From Betaproteobacteria bacterium (GTDB taxonomy: Bacteria; Pseudomonadota; Gammaproteobacteria; Burkholderiales; SG8-39), in NCBI GenBank assembly GCA_016713125.1, contig JADJPT010000015.1, positions 1 to 64,000 of the forward strand: DNA of 64,000 bases, written 5' to 3'. Below, one piece after another: positions 9,993 through 19,774 of the stretch. The notes beneath the pieces were generated by a model, which was not told the origin of the DNA, did not search any database, and worked only from the letters and a program-made list of their open reading frames with translations. Made by a program: the position numbers and the translations under genes. Numbering within the stretch: the stretch's first letter is position 1; each line of letters starts with the position of its first letter.

Positions 9993-12900
9993 AACGGGTT
10001 CCTTTCCACTTTCCTAACTGGAGGACATCGAGCAATAGCGTATAGCGCGCCTGCGAGAAAAAGCACTCCTAGAAGCGCGAAGGCGGCAATTCCCCATTGC
10101 CTCGTAACGGGTTCGAATCGCATCTGCACGGTAGTTGCCCCTTTCGGAATCAGAACTCCCATCATCAGCCGATTTGTTCGAAAGACAGGCATCGACTGGC
10201 CATCGACGAAAGCCAACCACCGTGGATGGAACATCTCGTTTACGACGAGGAATCTATCCTTGCTCATTGGGGCGAACTCAAACCTCGCACCACTACCCCT
10301 GAAGTCGGCGACTATGTCCCCTTCAGCCGCGTAAGCCCCCTCTATCCCTGTTCCTTCGGCTATAACATCAGTGCCGGGATTAGGACCAAACAGGATGTCG
10401 AGCGCGGGACGTATCAAGTCCGCCTTACTACCTAGGTAGAACACTTCGGAATGCGCACTCACGGAACCGGGTAACACCGCTTGGAGTCTTAGTGCATTTT
10501 TGCGAAAAAAGGCTCCGAGAGCATTAGTCGCGTGAAGCCCTTGTCTGCGGGTACTTCTGCAACTAATTTGAACTCTTCAAGCACGCCTCGCCGCACTTCG
10601 AGTCTCATTGCGATAGCGCTAGGCTGCGGGTCCCAATGGACTTTCACACTACTGTCAGACTCTCGCGTCACGCCTGATACTCGAGGGGGTTCGCTCCTTA
10701 TCGCGGGCAACTGCAATACAACGGGCTGCGTATAGACCTCAGGACTTCCACGCGCCTCGTGCTTACGTAGCCGGAACTCGTAAGTGCCGCCCGGAGCCAA
10801 TCCATGGACCCTTTGGATCGTCGCTTCTGTCGGAGAAAGAAGCGCCACCCGCTCAAACTTGCCGGCGCCCTTCGCACGCTTTTGAATCTCTAGATTCCCA
10901 TCTCGAAGCATCGAATCCCATTCGATTTCGGCAGTCCCGGGATCTACTGCACGCGCCCTCAAGCCGAACACGCTCGTCTCAATAGAATCCTTCAAACTAG
11001 GACTACGCGCCGACGAAGCAAAGAACTGCCTCGGAATCGGAATATAGGGATTCTCAACAGGCGGTACCATATTTTCGAATCCACACTGACTGCCATTCCG
11101 GGCTGCTTCCGACACATTAAAGTAGATCGCTTCCGAAACAGGAAGCGCGTACTTCACACCTAGGATGGCCAGCAGGTCCCAAGGCAGGTCTTTAGTGTCG
11201 CGGAAAGTAAGTGACCTGAGAGACGCAATCCCGGGTGGCCAGGGCAACTCTGCAAGCGCCTTAGGCAGGCCTGGATAGCCATCAAGAAACCTTTGTTGCC
11301 AAAACTGAGAAAGAAACGGTCCCGTGTATGCAAAGTACTGCGAAGGATCACTAATAGTGATGCTACGGTAGCGATCCGCATCTAACGTCCTTCTCAGTGT
11401 CTCCCTGCACGCCGCAGACGGAACGTCAAACGCATTGCTAGGAGCGGAGAAGTAGTTGCCCGATCTGAATGCAACCGGGAACGTCTTCGTATGCTCGCCA
11501 AACATTCGGTAATGTGCATTGGATAAACCTTCCGACACAGCGACGGAGGCCAACACGACATATACAACTGCGCCTATGGAGTTTCTATTGGACGCTTTCC
11601 GTATGAAAGAACCATTGCACAGACCGTTGCAGCTGCAATAGTTAGCGCTTGGATCAAAACGCCCTTGTTCAACGACATGAAGCGAAAAGGCACACGCTGC
11701 TCGCTGTTGGTCCACCCCTTCCTGCCACCCGCTAATCGTGAAACTTATTGCAGATACGAATCCTGCACTCACTAAGGCGAGTAGCACGATTACATAGTTC
11801 GGAAGAGGTCGAGAGGCAGTGCGACACTTACCGATTGCTCCTAGCAGTAACGCAATAATTACCGAAAATGGAAGCAGGCTCGCCACAATTGCGCGTGCGT
11901 GCAAGAAATCAATCTTTAAGAACAAGATGTGAAGAACGGCTCTTGCTGGCGGCACGAGTACAACAGCCAAGACAGTGCAGAGCGCCAATACATGGAATTC
12001 GCGTTCGGTTTCGGAATTGACTTCCAGCACAGGTGCGCCTGCCCGCAAAATGAACCGTATTGCGAGATAGGCGACAACCATAAAAGCTGCAGCGCCCAGG
12101 AGATGGCTGGCATAGAACACGATAAGCGCGCACACAACCATAAAGGCAAACAGTGTGCCGAACTGCTTACGCTGATTAACTAAAAACGGGAGCATGAAAA
12201 GCAGGCACGCTGCAACAGTCGAGGAGTAGAGCTGCACGCCCTCGTGACCATTGAAGCCACGTTGCCTAGGACTTCCCACGCCTCTTGAAAGCTTCTCCCA
12301 AAGATTCCATCGTGGAATACGCGAAGAATTTCAATGGCTGGTGTTCCGCTCGCGTTGGTCGTTCGAAACATGAGCGCGAATTCCTCGGCCACACCGCGCA
12401 CACGCGGAAGAGCGATCAATATCGCACCAATCACTGCAACGGAGAAAATGACTATCGTCTTCCAGCTACGAGATTTCCACGAAGCATGGATCGCATAAGC
12501 TGCCATGGTAGCATCACGTAGGCAGACTCCTGCAGGAAAGCCATTCCAAACATGATTGCAATGCATGCAGCTAGTACACATCCCCAAGCTCGCCAGCGCT
12601 CACCGCTCAGATTACGCACAGCAAGCATTCCGATCGGCATTAGAACGATGGTGTAGTACGCCGTGTCTACCTGCGATAGTCTTCCGATTGAAAGTGCTGA
12701 GAAACCATAGCAGCAAGCACCCGCAATGGAAGCCAAACGCATACCTACCACTGGTAGATATAGAAGTATGCAAAAGTGATCGCGCAGAAAGGAGCGCCAT
12801 CGTTACATACCCAGCATTTGTCAGAAATTTCGTGACAGGAAACAGTGCGTGAAAGAGCACATCGGGTTGCCAACCCGGGAGCGTCCAATAAAGTCCAGTC

Positions 12901-13140
12901 CATGTTGAATCCCATAAAGCTGTTGGAATTCCATGCCGCAACATGACCGAACTCCTTAATTCCTATCACCTCGGCAAGCTTGATGTTTAGGAAAGTGTTC
13001 AATCGGTCAGAGTCGCCGATAAAGATCACTTAGCCTGAGAGGTGAGGGAACGCAAGCAGAGCGACTAGCGCCAGAATGCAAGCAATGGGCCAAATATGCG
13101 GGCGCATCAGCACAGCCCAACGTGCTTGCTTTGGGATCAT
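9989..13140 (-). CDS. YfhO-like membrane protein with fibronectin-III-like segments, copy 2 (frameshifted, in-frame TAA)
   Basis: About 1050 residues. The start is the ATG at 13138-13140, overlapping the upstream stop by ATGA. After the first helix a TAA lies at 13030-13032; the same frame continues with VIFIGDSDRLNTFLN. The paralogue at 2243-5374 has Glu at that site (HLSGEVTFVGDADRLN), so GAA to TAA is the likely change. Shifts near 12900, 12750, 12500, 12230 and 10480 separate the rest. Transmembrane segments fill 12900-11600; a soluble part with SGNYFSAPSN and DGYPGLPKAL follows; two Fn3-like units lie around 10990-10510. The C-terminus has DRFLVVNEMFHPRWLAFVDG and KGATTVQMRFEPV plus a last helix, the classic YfhO ending. 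It is assigned to that family with fair certainty; the substrate is unknown. Confidence 0.7.
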
Positions 13141-15099
13141 CTTTCCTTCGGCTTCTGAGCTTTGAGGTCGTACACCTCAAAGAGTGAGTTAGAGAGAATT
13201 CGAGGAAACCTACTCTCCAATCTATGGCGCAGCTTTCCGATACATGTCATCTGGGCATCGGAACTGTCTGGCAGCTTTGAAGATACCGGCATGCAATCAG
13301 AGAACCCTGGGAATACTCTGGGACTCCAGAAGAAGAAAAACAGTTCAGGTTGCTGCGACTGCCAGTGCTCTACTCGCCTAACGAAAGATATTTTGCACTC
13401 CTTGGAGTCTAGGGTGCCGTTCGACCCGACCGCCTCTAGACCACAAACACCGTAGCCAGGCCCCTCTACGAAGAAGCCAACTGTAGGCAAGTTGATATTC
13501 GTCATAAACAGCTTGCCCTTAAACTTCTTGAGATCTGAAAGTGGTTCAAGGTAACTCGGAGTACGGGCCTCCCTATAGAGTGAAAGTCCGTCGGTGGCCA
13601 CGCCAACGACAATTGCGGAAAGAGTTGATGCACCCAAAACAAAAGCAAGCATGCGTACTGCACCTGGAAGCCTGGATTTCTTACTATCTGTTCGACTGGC
13701 CCACGACCACGCGATACAACCGACAAACACAGTCGTTGCAACCAATTGAGTTAGCGCGCCCGGCCATATCACTAATTGCGCATAATGAAGTACGGTCAGG
13801 AGGGCTATTCCGTAAAGCACTCCCCAACGCCACGCCGCATTCTCCTCACCAGCTTGCGAAAAAATCTCTGGGCCGTGACCAAGATCTACGGCGGACATAA
13901 TCAATGCTATCGACGGAATGCCCAGAATGAGGTGGTTCACTCCGTAGGGTCCGAGGTTTACCTCTTGCGTGAACGCAGGAAAGAGCAGGATTACGGACAC
14001 AACTGTCAGCCCCGCCCACACATAAAGTAGGGGCGATATACCTAAACCGCGCGGAAAACTCGTCTCGTCCTTGGTCAATTTTCTCCGAGCGCCGCCTCTT
14101 GAACAGTCCAACATAAACTGCGGAAGACACTATTAGCAGCGCCAGAAGAACTGCCATTGCGGAACTCGGAGATTTCGCAGAATAGTCTTTATGAAGCCTC
14201 GAGGATCGACCGGGCGTGATCCATGGTGTACAACTGAAATGGATTGGTAAAACTCACGGAGCTCATCTTTGGAGGGGATACCGACCATTCGATTTCCCAA
14301 CGTATACATGAGTTCCTTAACGAACAGCTCCGGACCAAAGTACACAAGATTCTGGAATAAATGCGCGATAACAGCAGACGCGACTGTACCCACACCGATC
14401 GCAACATGCATAAATCTCAGCTTAACTACCCGAAGTGCCCATAGATAGAAGAGCGAACACAATTGCGGCCACTAGCACGTACTGCACATAGATTCCGAGA
14501 ACAAACAGCGCGGTACCCGCACACCACAATCGCCAGCGCCCTCCTCGCTCAGCGTGCTCGATAAGCCACACCAGTGGCGCAAATCCTAGCAGTAGAAACA
14601 CGCTGTGTATCTGGGCTTCCATGTGGCTGATGATCACGAACGGGCTTGCGGCAAACAGCACCAGTGGAGCCCCCCCCAAATTCACCCTGCTGAAGAGGAG
14701 TTGCGCAAAACGCACAAAAAAATACAGCCCGGGCAACATAAACGCGGCGAAGAAGAAGCGGGTCCAGCGATAGTCGTGTCCTGTCACCTTCAGAACAACT
14801 GCCGCCGCATTCTCCGCCCCGGCAGGCATATGGTTGTAGACGAAAGGGTGGTCTTCGGGATATGGACTAGTTGAGTGATCCTGCAGAAAAAGGCTGTTTA
14901 GAAAACCGAACCGCAAGAAATTGTTTGCTGCAATGTTCGTGTATGCCCATTCCTCAACATTAGAGATTGGATTCACATGCTCATAGCGAAATGTCACATG
15001 AAGATGCAACGCGTAGATGATGCCTACAAGAAATATGGCAGCCACGGCTGGGCCTTTGCGAATCATTCGCGCCATCCGCTCAGAGAACGGCATGTTCAT
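13137..15099 (-). CDS. polytopic membrane protein, GT-C-like glycosyltransferase candidate (frameshifted)
   Basis: About 650 residues after joining frames across shifts near 14450, 14150 and 14090. Start choice: ATG at 15099 (MNMPFSERMARMIRKG); a TTG at 15111 would overlap the methyltransferase stop and is also possible. The first helix (AVAAIFLVGIIYALHL) is followed by a large extracytoplasmic loop with acidic residues (NPISNVEEWAYTNIAANNF; SPYPEDHPFVYNHMPAG), as in GT-C transferases, then about nine more helices. The C-terminal ~160 residues are soluble and carry several cysteines (GYGVCGLEAVG; KECKISF; FSDCMPVS; MTCIGKL). The gene overlaps the YfhO-like start by four bases. The topology supports a role in periplasmic glycan synthesis, but no catalytic residues can be named with certainty. 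Confidence 0.55.
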
Positions 15100-15107
15100 G
15101 TCGCCGT

Positions 15108-15772
15108 TCAATTCGAATCCTCTTCCAGAATGGTCCAGTAGTAGTCACCGCGATAGCCAGCCTCACCCAAGAGTTCCACCCAAAATTCGGGTGTCCCAAA
15201 GGTGCGCGCTGTGAGGACCCAATCGAGAAACAGCTTTCTTCGGCGGCAGACCTGTAAGCATCCACCTGTAAATATCCTTTGCCAGGAGCAAGCCGCTCCA
15301 TTTCGCGGAGCGCCTGAAGGCAGCCAACCCTGTCGAGGTTGTGAATCGAGTTTATCGACAGCACCACATCAAAGCTGCCGTCAGGAAACGGTAGATGTGT
15401 TGCATTGCCTAGGTGCAAGCGCCCAACTACTTCGGGCTCGCAGTTCATGAGTGCGTACTCGGAAATGTCGATGCCGAAGACTTCAAGCCCAGGGCAGACT
15501 TTCATCAGATCTTTGACTAAGAATCCCTTAGCACACCCGACATCCAGGACGCGATGGCCTGATTTGAGACTAAAGTGACGTACTATGTCCTCGGCAATGG
15601 GAATCCAGCGCCCGTCATACCGAAAGCCGCCGTAGCCCTGCTCACGCGTACCGTCAAAGTACTCTTGGCCAAACTTCATCGCGAGCGCGCGATTCTCTTC
15701 CTTGTTTCCCACTCGCGCCTTTACATTACGCTTTGCCTTCGGATACCGCGACAGGAGATTGATCTCAGCCAT
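15108..15772 (-). CDS. SAM-dependent class I methyltransferase (frameshifted near the C-terminus)
   Basis: About 220 residues. Motif I is HRVLDVGCAKGFLVKDL, followed by VFGIDISEYAL and then FPDGSFDVVLSINSIHNLD and LREMERLAPGKGYLQVD, the standard Rossmann methyltransferase order. After AYRSAAEES the frame that continues without a stop is not protein-like. A shift near 15235 restores DWVLTARTFGTPEFWVELLG, then EAGYRGDYYWTILEEDSN and a stop at 15108-15110, which is the expected tail of this family. The start at 15770-15772 overlaps the upstream SDR stop as TGATG. Small methyltransferases of this type in polysaccharide operons usually O- or N-methylate a sugar nucleotide or glycan end. That role is inferred from context. 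It sits at the GC-content change in this operon. Confidence 0.7.
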
Positions 15773-16652
15773 CAGTTCACCATGCCATCCTGGTTGTGTA
15801 CGTCAGACAAGCCCTTCTCCAGCGCCACAAGGCGCAAGCCGGGGAAAGCCTTGATGAGATTGGTGATGTCGTAGTGCCGATGCGTGATCGGATTGGCTCG
15901 CGGCGTGACGGCAATTTCGACCCTGCCGGCGAACTGGTGGGCAACCAGTTCTGCCACCTGCCTGAAGCTGTTCGATCGCCCAGTTGCGAGATTCAGCGCC
16001 CGGTGCTCTTCGCACAAGCACTCGGCGGCGACCCGAGCCACGTCGTCGACATGCACGTGGTCGCGAGTCTCCTCGCCGCCACCAAAAGCGTGATCCGGCC
16101 CGTCCCGGCCGCCATGCGGCGAAACCGGTTGGGGCCATAGGAATTGTGGGTGTCTCCTGCGCCGTAGACCATGGTTACGCGCAGTAGGCCAGAGGGATCT
16201 TCCCCAGCGCGCGCGCCATGATCTCCCGAGTAAGGTGCATCGACCCGTAAAGGTCCTGCGGCGAAGCCGGGGTTTCTTCCGTGACGCGTGCCACGGCGGG
16301 ATCGTAAACCGCGTCCGAACTGAAATAGACCAGTTGCGCGCAAGGCGCATTCTCAAGAGCGATGCAGACGTTCTGCATCATTGCCAGGTTCTTCATCAGC
16401 GTGGCCGCGTCCCGGCCCTTGTCCGGGGTCAGTGCCGAGAGCATCACCACCGCGTCGCTGGCCTCAACTGGACGCAAAGGCTTCTTGGCGGCTTCGGCAG
16501 CGCAAAGGTCGATCTCCTGGGCCGTCAGGCGCAGCCAGGGAATGCCGCGCCCTTCCAGCTCACGCCGCAGCGCCTGCGCGATGAAGCCGCGGGCACCCAG
16601 CAGGACAACGCGCTCGGGGTTGCTGGGGAATCGTTCAGGTGGCGAATCACCA
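15772..16652 (-). CDS. NAD(P)-dependent sugar epimerase/dehydratase-like SDR, copy 2 (frameshifted)
   Basis: About 290 residues of extended SDR. The nucleotide-binding start reads RVVLLGARGFIAQALRRELE, followed by MQNVCIALENAPCAQLVYFS and SDAVYDPA, then YGSMHLTREIMARAL. The frame shifts near 16190 into LRVTMVYGAGDTHNSYGPNR, and again near 16080 into DHVHVDDVARVAAECLCEEH and RALNLATGRSNSFRQVAELV. The first codon is uncertain; the gene begins just after the stop of the dehydrogenase-like gene at 16654, possibly at a GTG or TTG near 16645-16652. A closely related gene lies at 17930-18830, on the other side of that dehydrogenase-like gene. The usual catalytic YxxxK is replaced by a Met/His region (YGSMHLTRE), so activity on the sugar may differ from that of classical epimerases. 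Confidence 0.6.
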
Positions 16653-16653
16653 A

Positions 16654-17933
16654 TCAATCCTCGACGCCGAGGGTCAGGTAGCGCAAACCGGCCGTGCGGC
16701 AATCGGCTGCCATCAGCACCACGGTAGGGATCGAGCACCAACCTTGCCACGCAGCCCGGCCGCAATGGCGGCCGGGTCAGCTTCGCAAACTGGGTCCAGG
16801 GCGTCATGATCGCCAGCACGTCAGCGCCCTCACAGGCCTCAAGCTCCGAGGACGCCCCATGGCAGCGCGGGTTCGGTGCCGCAGCGGAAGGAACCACGGG
16901 GTCGAACACCCGAACGCTGAAGGGCTTGATGTTTTCCAGCAAGTGCGATGACTGGCGAATTCTTCGCCGAATGCGTGTCCTGCTTGTAGGCGAGGCCCAG
17001 AACCGCAATCTCGGGATCCTCGTGTTTGCACAGTACCTCCCTGTACAGGGTGCGCAACACCCAGTCGCGGCGGTGCCGGCTGTTGGCGATCCAGGCTCGT
17101 GCCAACGCCGGCATCGGTGCCGCATCCCGGTCTGCGAAACTGCAGACCGTCGCCAGATCGCGCTCGAGGTTGCCGCCCGCGATGCCCAGGCCGGGCGCCA
17201 GATACGAGTACTGGCCGATGCGCCGGTCCAGCTTGAGAGCCGGCACGATCTCCGACCAGTCGGCGCCGATCTTCTCGCAAAGTTCTGCCAGGGTGTTGGC
17301 CGTGCTCACGGATGCGACCAGGCACATGTTGATCGAGATCTTGGCCAGCCCGGCGCTTTCGTAGCGCATGGCAGGATCGGGCAGCCGTGCGCCGTCAGGA
17401 AGCGTCCTGCAGGCGGCCGGCAGCGGCTGTGACGGGTCGGCGCAACCGACGATATAGCGTTCCGGGAGCAGGGCGCGCTCGACGGCACGGCCGAAGATCA
17501 GCGTCTCGACCTGATAGTAGAGAATGCGGCCCTCGCGCTGTTTGCCGCGCGTGAATCCCGGCGGCACCTGGGAGAGGACCACGATGACGGCGTCCTTGCG
17601 CGCCGCGTCGAACACGCGATCGAGCAGTGCGTCGATGGTGCTGAGGTCGCTCTGGCCGGCATCGTCGGTGGCGACGTCCGGTGCCACGTAGATGACGTCG
17701 CACGCGGACAGATCGGCGGCCTCGGCGGTGAAGCGTCAGCCGCGCGGCATTCTTCGCGACCAGCTCGTCGAGCCGTGGCTCGGAAACCGGCAGCCTGCGC
17801 ATTTCGCGCAGCGCTCGATGCGCTTCGCGTCCGGATCGAAGCAGACCAGGGAGAACCCTTTCTCCGAGGCCGATACGCCGGAAACCAGTCCGAGGTGGGT
17901 CATGCCGGCAAAACCGATCACCGGCAGCTTCAT
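16654..17933 (-). CDS. UDP-glucose/GDP-mannose dehydrogenase family protein lacking the catalytic cysteine (frameshifted)
   Basis: About 425 residues. The start at 17931-17933 overlaps the SDR stop (ATGA). N-terminus: LPVIGFAGMTHLGLVSGV, a Rossmann start; the frame shifts near 17815 and 17735 into LSACDVIYVAPDVATDD and VVLSQVPPGFTRG. The central domain is clean: AGLAKISINMCLVASVSTAN, then DRRIGQYSYLAPGLGIAGGN and LERDLATV. In active members this stretch reads GGxCxPKD with the catalytic Cys; here it is GGNLERD, so both Cys and Lys are absent in an undisturbed frame. Shifts near 16930 and 16725 precede the UDP-binding C-terminal domain (FSVRVFDPVVP; ADVLAIMTPWTQF) and an end of RTAGLRYLTLGVED. 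It probably cannot carry out the two-step oxidation; it might do a single NAD-linked step or bind a nucleotide sugar. Confidence 0.65.
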
Positions 17934-18830
17934 CGTCCGCCGTCCTGCTTCTGGCGCGCCTGCGCGGCGGCGAGGCCCTCACGCCAGGACTTGAAGCGGA
18001 AGCCCGGGGAATGCAGCCAGGACCGCGCTGTTGTCGAAGGGGCGGTAGCCGTCGTGCGGCATGGGGCCGGAGCGCGGGCTGCCCTTGATCGCGACCCTGG
18101 GCTCGAAGGCGGCGGCCGCATGCTCGGCCAGCTCGCGAAAAGACACGACCTCGCCCGATACGGCGTTCGCGATCCCGGCGCTGCGGTGCACGATGATCAG
18201 ACGGGCGAGCTCGGCGACATCCTCGACATCGACATGGTCGCGGCGCTCCTCGCCCTCGCCAAACAGGACGATCTCCTTGCCGGCCCCTGCTAGGCGCCGG
18301 AAGCGGTTGGGGCCGTAGCCGTTGTGCGGATCCTCGTAGCCGTAGACCAGGGTCGGGCGCAGCAGGGCCAGGGGACCGGTGTGGACCTGGCGCAGCGCGA
18401 CCTCGCGCGCCAGGTGCATGACGCCGTGCAGGGCACCGGGCTCGGCGCAGGATGCTTCGGTGAGCGGCTGCGCGGAATCCTTGTACACGGCGTCCGAGCT
18501 CAGATAGACGAGGTGCGCGACCGGGCGCTTCTGCAGCGCCGTGCAGACCGCCTCGCCCATCACCAGGTTCTCGCGCAACATGGCGAGGTCCTTGCAAGGC
18601 GCCTTGGCTGAAGCGAATACCAGTACGTCGTCGGCCCGCAACGCCGCGGCCAACCGCTCGGCGGCGTCGGCCGCGAACAGGTCGAATTCCGGGCGGCCCA
18701 GTGACAGCACCGGGATGCCATCAGCCTCGAGCCGGCGGCGTATCGCGCCGGCGATGAACCCGGAGCCGCCGAGTACGACCACGCGGGCCGGACTGCGCGG
18801 CTGCGCAAATGTGTGCGTAAGAAACGTCAT
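17930..18830 (-). CDS. NAD(P)-dependent sugar epimerase/dehydratase-like SDR, copy 1
   Basis: About 300 residues. The start at 18828-18830 overlaps the oxidoreductase stop by ATGA. It opens MTFLTHTFAQPRSPARVVVL and GGSGFIAGAIRRRLE, then LVYLSSDAVYKDSAQPL, LLRPTLVYGYEDPHNGYGPN and RRDHVDVEDVAELA, an extended SDR. The position of the YxxxK motif is taken by ALHGVMHLAREVAL, the same Met/His variant as in the related gene at 15772-16652. The last codons need a one-base shift near 18000, within a G/C run, to read FPGFRFKSWREGLAAAQARQ and stop at 17930-17932, overlapping the next start. The two SDRs flank the dehydrogenase-like gene and share most motifs. They probably act on the same or successive sugar-nucleotide intermediates. 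Confidence 0.7.
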
Positions 18831-19759
18831 GCAGGCCTCTTCGGATCGGGATCCACGGCTGCGCACAATCCGCCCAGCACCTCGTTGATCCATATGTCGT
18901 TGTCGATATTGCCCTGCCCGGTCTCGCACAGCCGCTTGAAATGCGCGTACTCGAGCTCCCAGGTGGGGTCGGGCTGCACCAGCGTGACCGTATCCTCGTC
19001 GGGTCGGCCGCTGGGCAGCTTGCGGTCGCGCACGGTGAAAGCTGCTGGGCCCCACCTGCACAGGGACTGAATGTGCGCGCTGCCGCCCTCGGCGAACACG
19101 TCGCAGTAGAAATGGTTGCGCCAGGAGAGCAGCGCCACTTCCATCTGCAGCACCGGCGAGCCATTCGATCCGAAAGCCACATGGTCCGGTGCGCGGTTCT
19201 CGAACCGGTTGGCCGAATGCACGGTGAAAGGCTCGGCCGGCCGGCCGAACCAGAACAGCGCGGTGTCGAGCAGATGCGAGCCGAGGTCGGGCAGGACGCC
19301 CGCGCCCTGGTCCCGCCAGGCCGAATCACGTACCAGGCGCGCCGTGCCGTTGCCGTAGAACATGCGCACGCAGTAGATGCGCCCCAGCCTGCCGGATTCG
19401 ACCAGTTGCTTCATGCGCACGAAGTGCGGTTCGAAGCGATGGTTGTAGGCGGTGTAGCAGACCGTGCGCTTCGCTTCCGCCAGCGCCTTCAGGCGCAGCA
19501 GGTCGGCCGGCTTGTCGGCGAACAGGGGCTTCTCGACGAGCAGATGCTTTCCGTTCGAGAGCAGGTACTCGATGATGCCGATCTTGGGTTCATCCGGGAT
19601 GCACAGCAGCGCGGCGTCGTACGAACCCAGGGGCACGTCTTCGATGCGCTTGTACTGCGCCTCGGCGTTGAAGGGGTCGACCGTGGCCACTGCCTCCCTG
19701 CCGGCAACTGCAAGACGCTTTCGACCCTGCACGCCGAGCCCGGCGACAATGACACGCAT
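18827..19759 (-). CDS. Gfo/Idh/MocA family NAD(P)-dependent oxidoreductase
   Basis: 310 residues, uninterrupted. The N-terminal Rossmann fold starts MRVIVAGLGVQGRKRLAV, and the family EKP motif appears as KHLLVEKPLFADKPADLL. The C-terminal domain carries the expected YNHRFEPHFVRMKQLVESG, RLGRIYCVRMFYGNGTA and LPDLGSHLLDTALFWFG (with the conserved GSHLLD). Family members oxidise or reduce sugar rings, often at C3 of a nucleotide sugar or free sugar, with NAD(P). It starts 16 bases after the kinase-fusion gene and overlaps the SDR downstream by four bases, so it is co-transcribed and probably acts on a nucleotide sugar of this operon. The exact substrate cannot be read from the sequence. Confidence 0.85.
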   Translation of the reverse strand: MRVIVAGLGVQGRKRLAVAGREAVATVDPFNAEAQYKRIEDVPLGSYDAALLCIPDEPKIGIIEYLLSNGKHLLVEKPLFADKPADLLRLKALAEAKRTVCYTAYNHRFEPHFVRMKQLVESGRLGRIYCVRMFYGNGTARLVRDSAWRDQGAGVLPDLGSHLLDTALFWFGRPAEPFTVHSANRFENRAPDHVAFGSNGSPVLQMEVALLSWRNHFYCDVFAEGGSAHIQSLCRWGPAAFTVRDRKLPSGRPDEDTVTLVQPDPTWELEYAHFKRLCETGQGNIDNDIWINEVLGGLCAAVDPDPKRPA

Positions 19760-19774
19760 GAGACCGGATTCCCT

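Noticed and set aside
1..15000. Real mass pseudogenisation of the low-GC region
   Set aside because: Motifs on both sides of each break remain intact, so consensus error is more likely.
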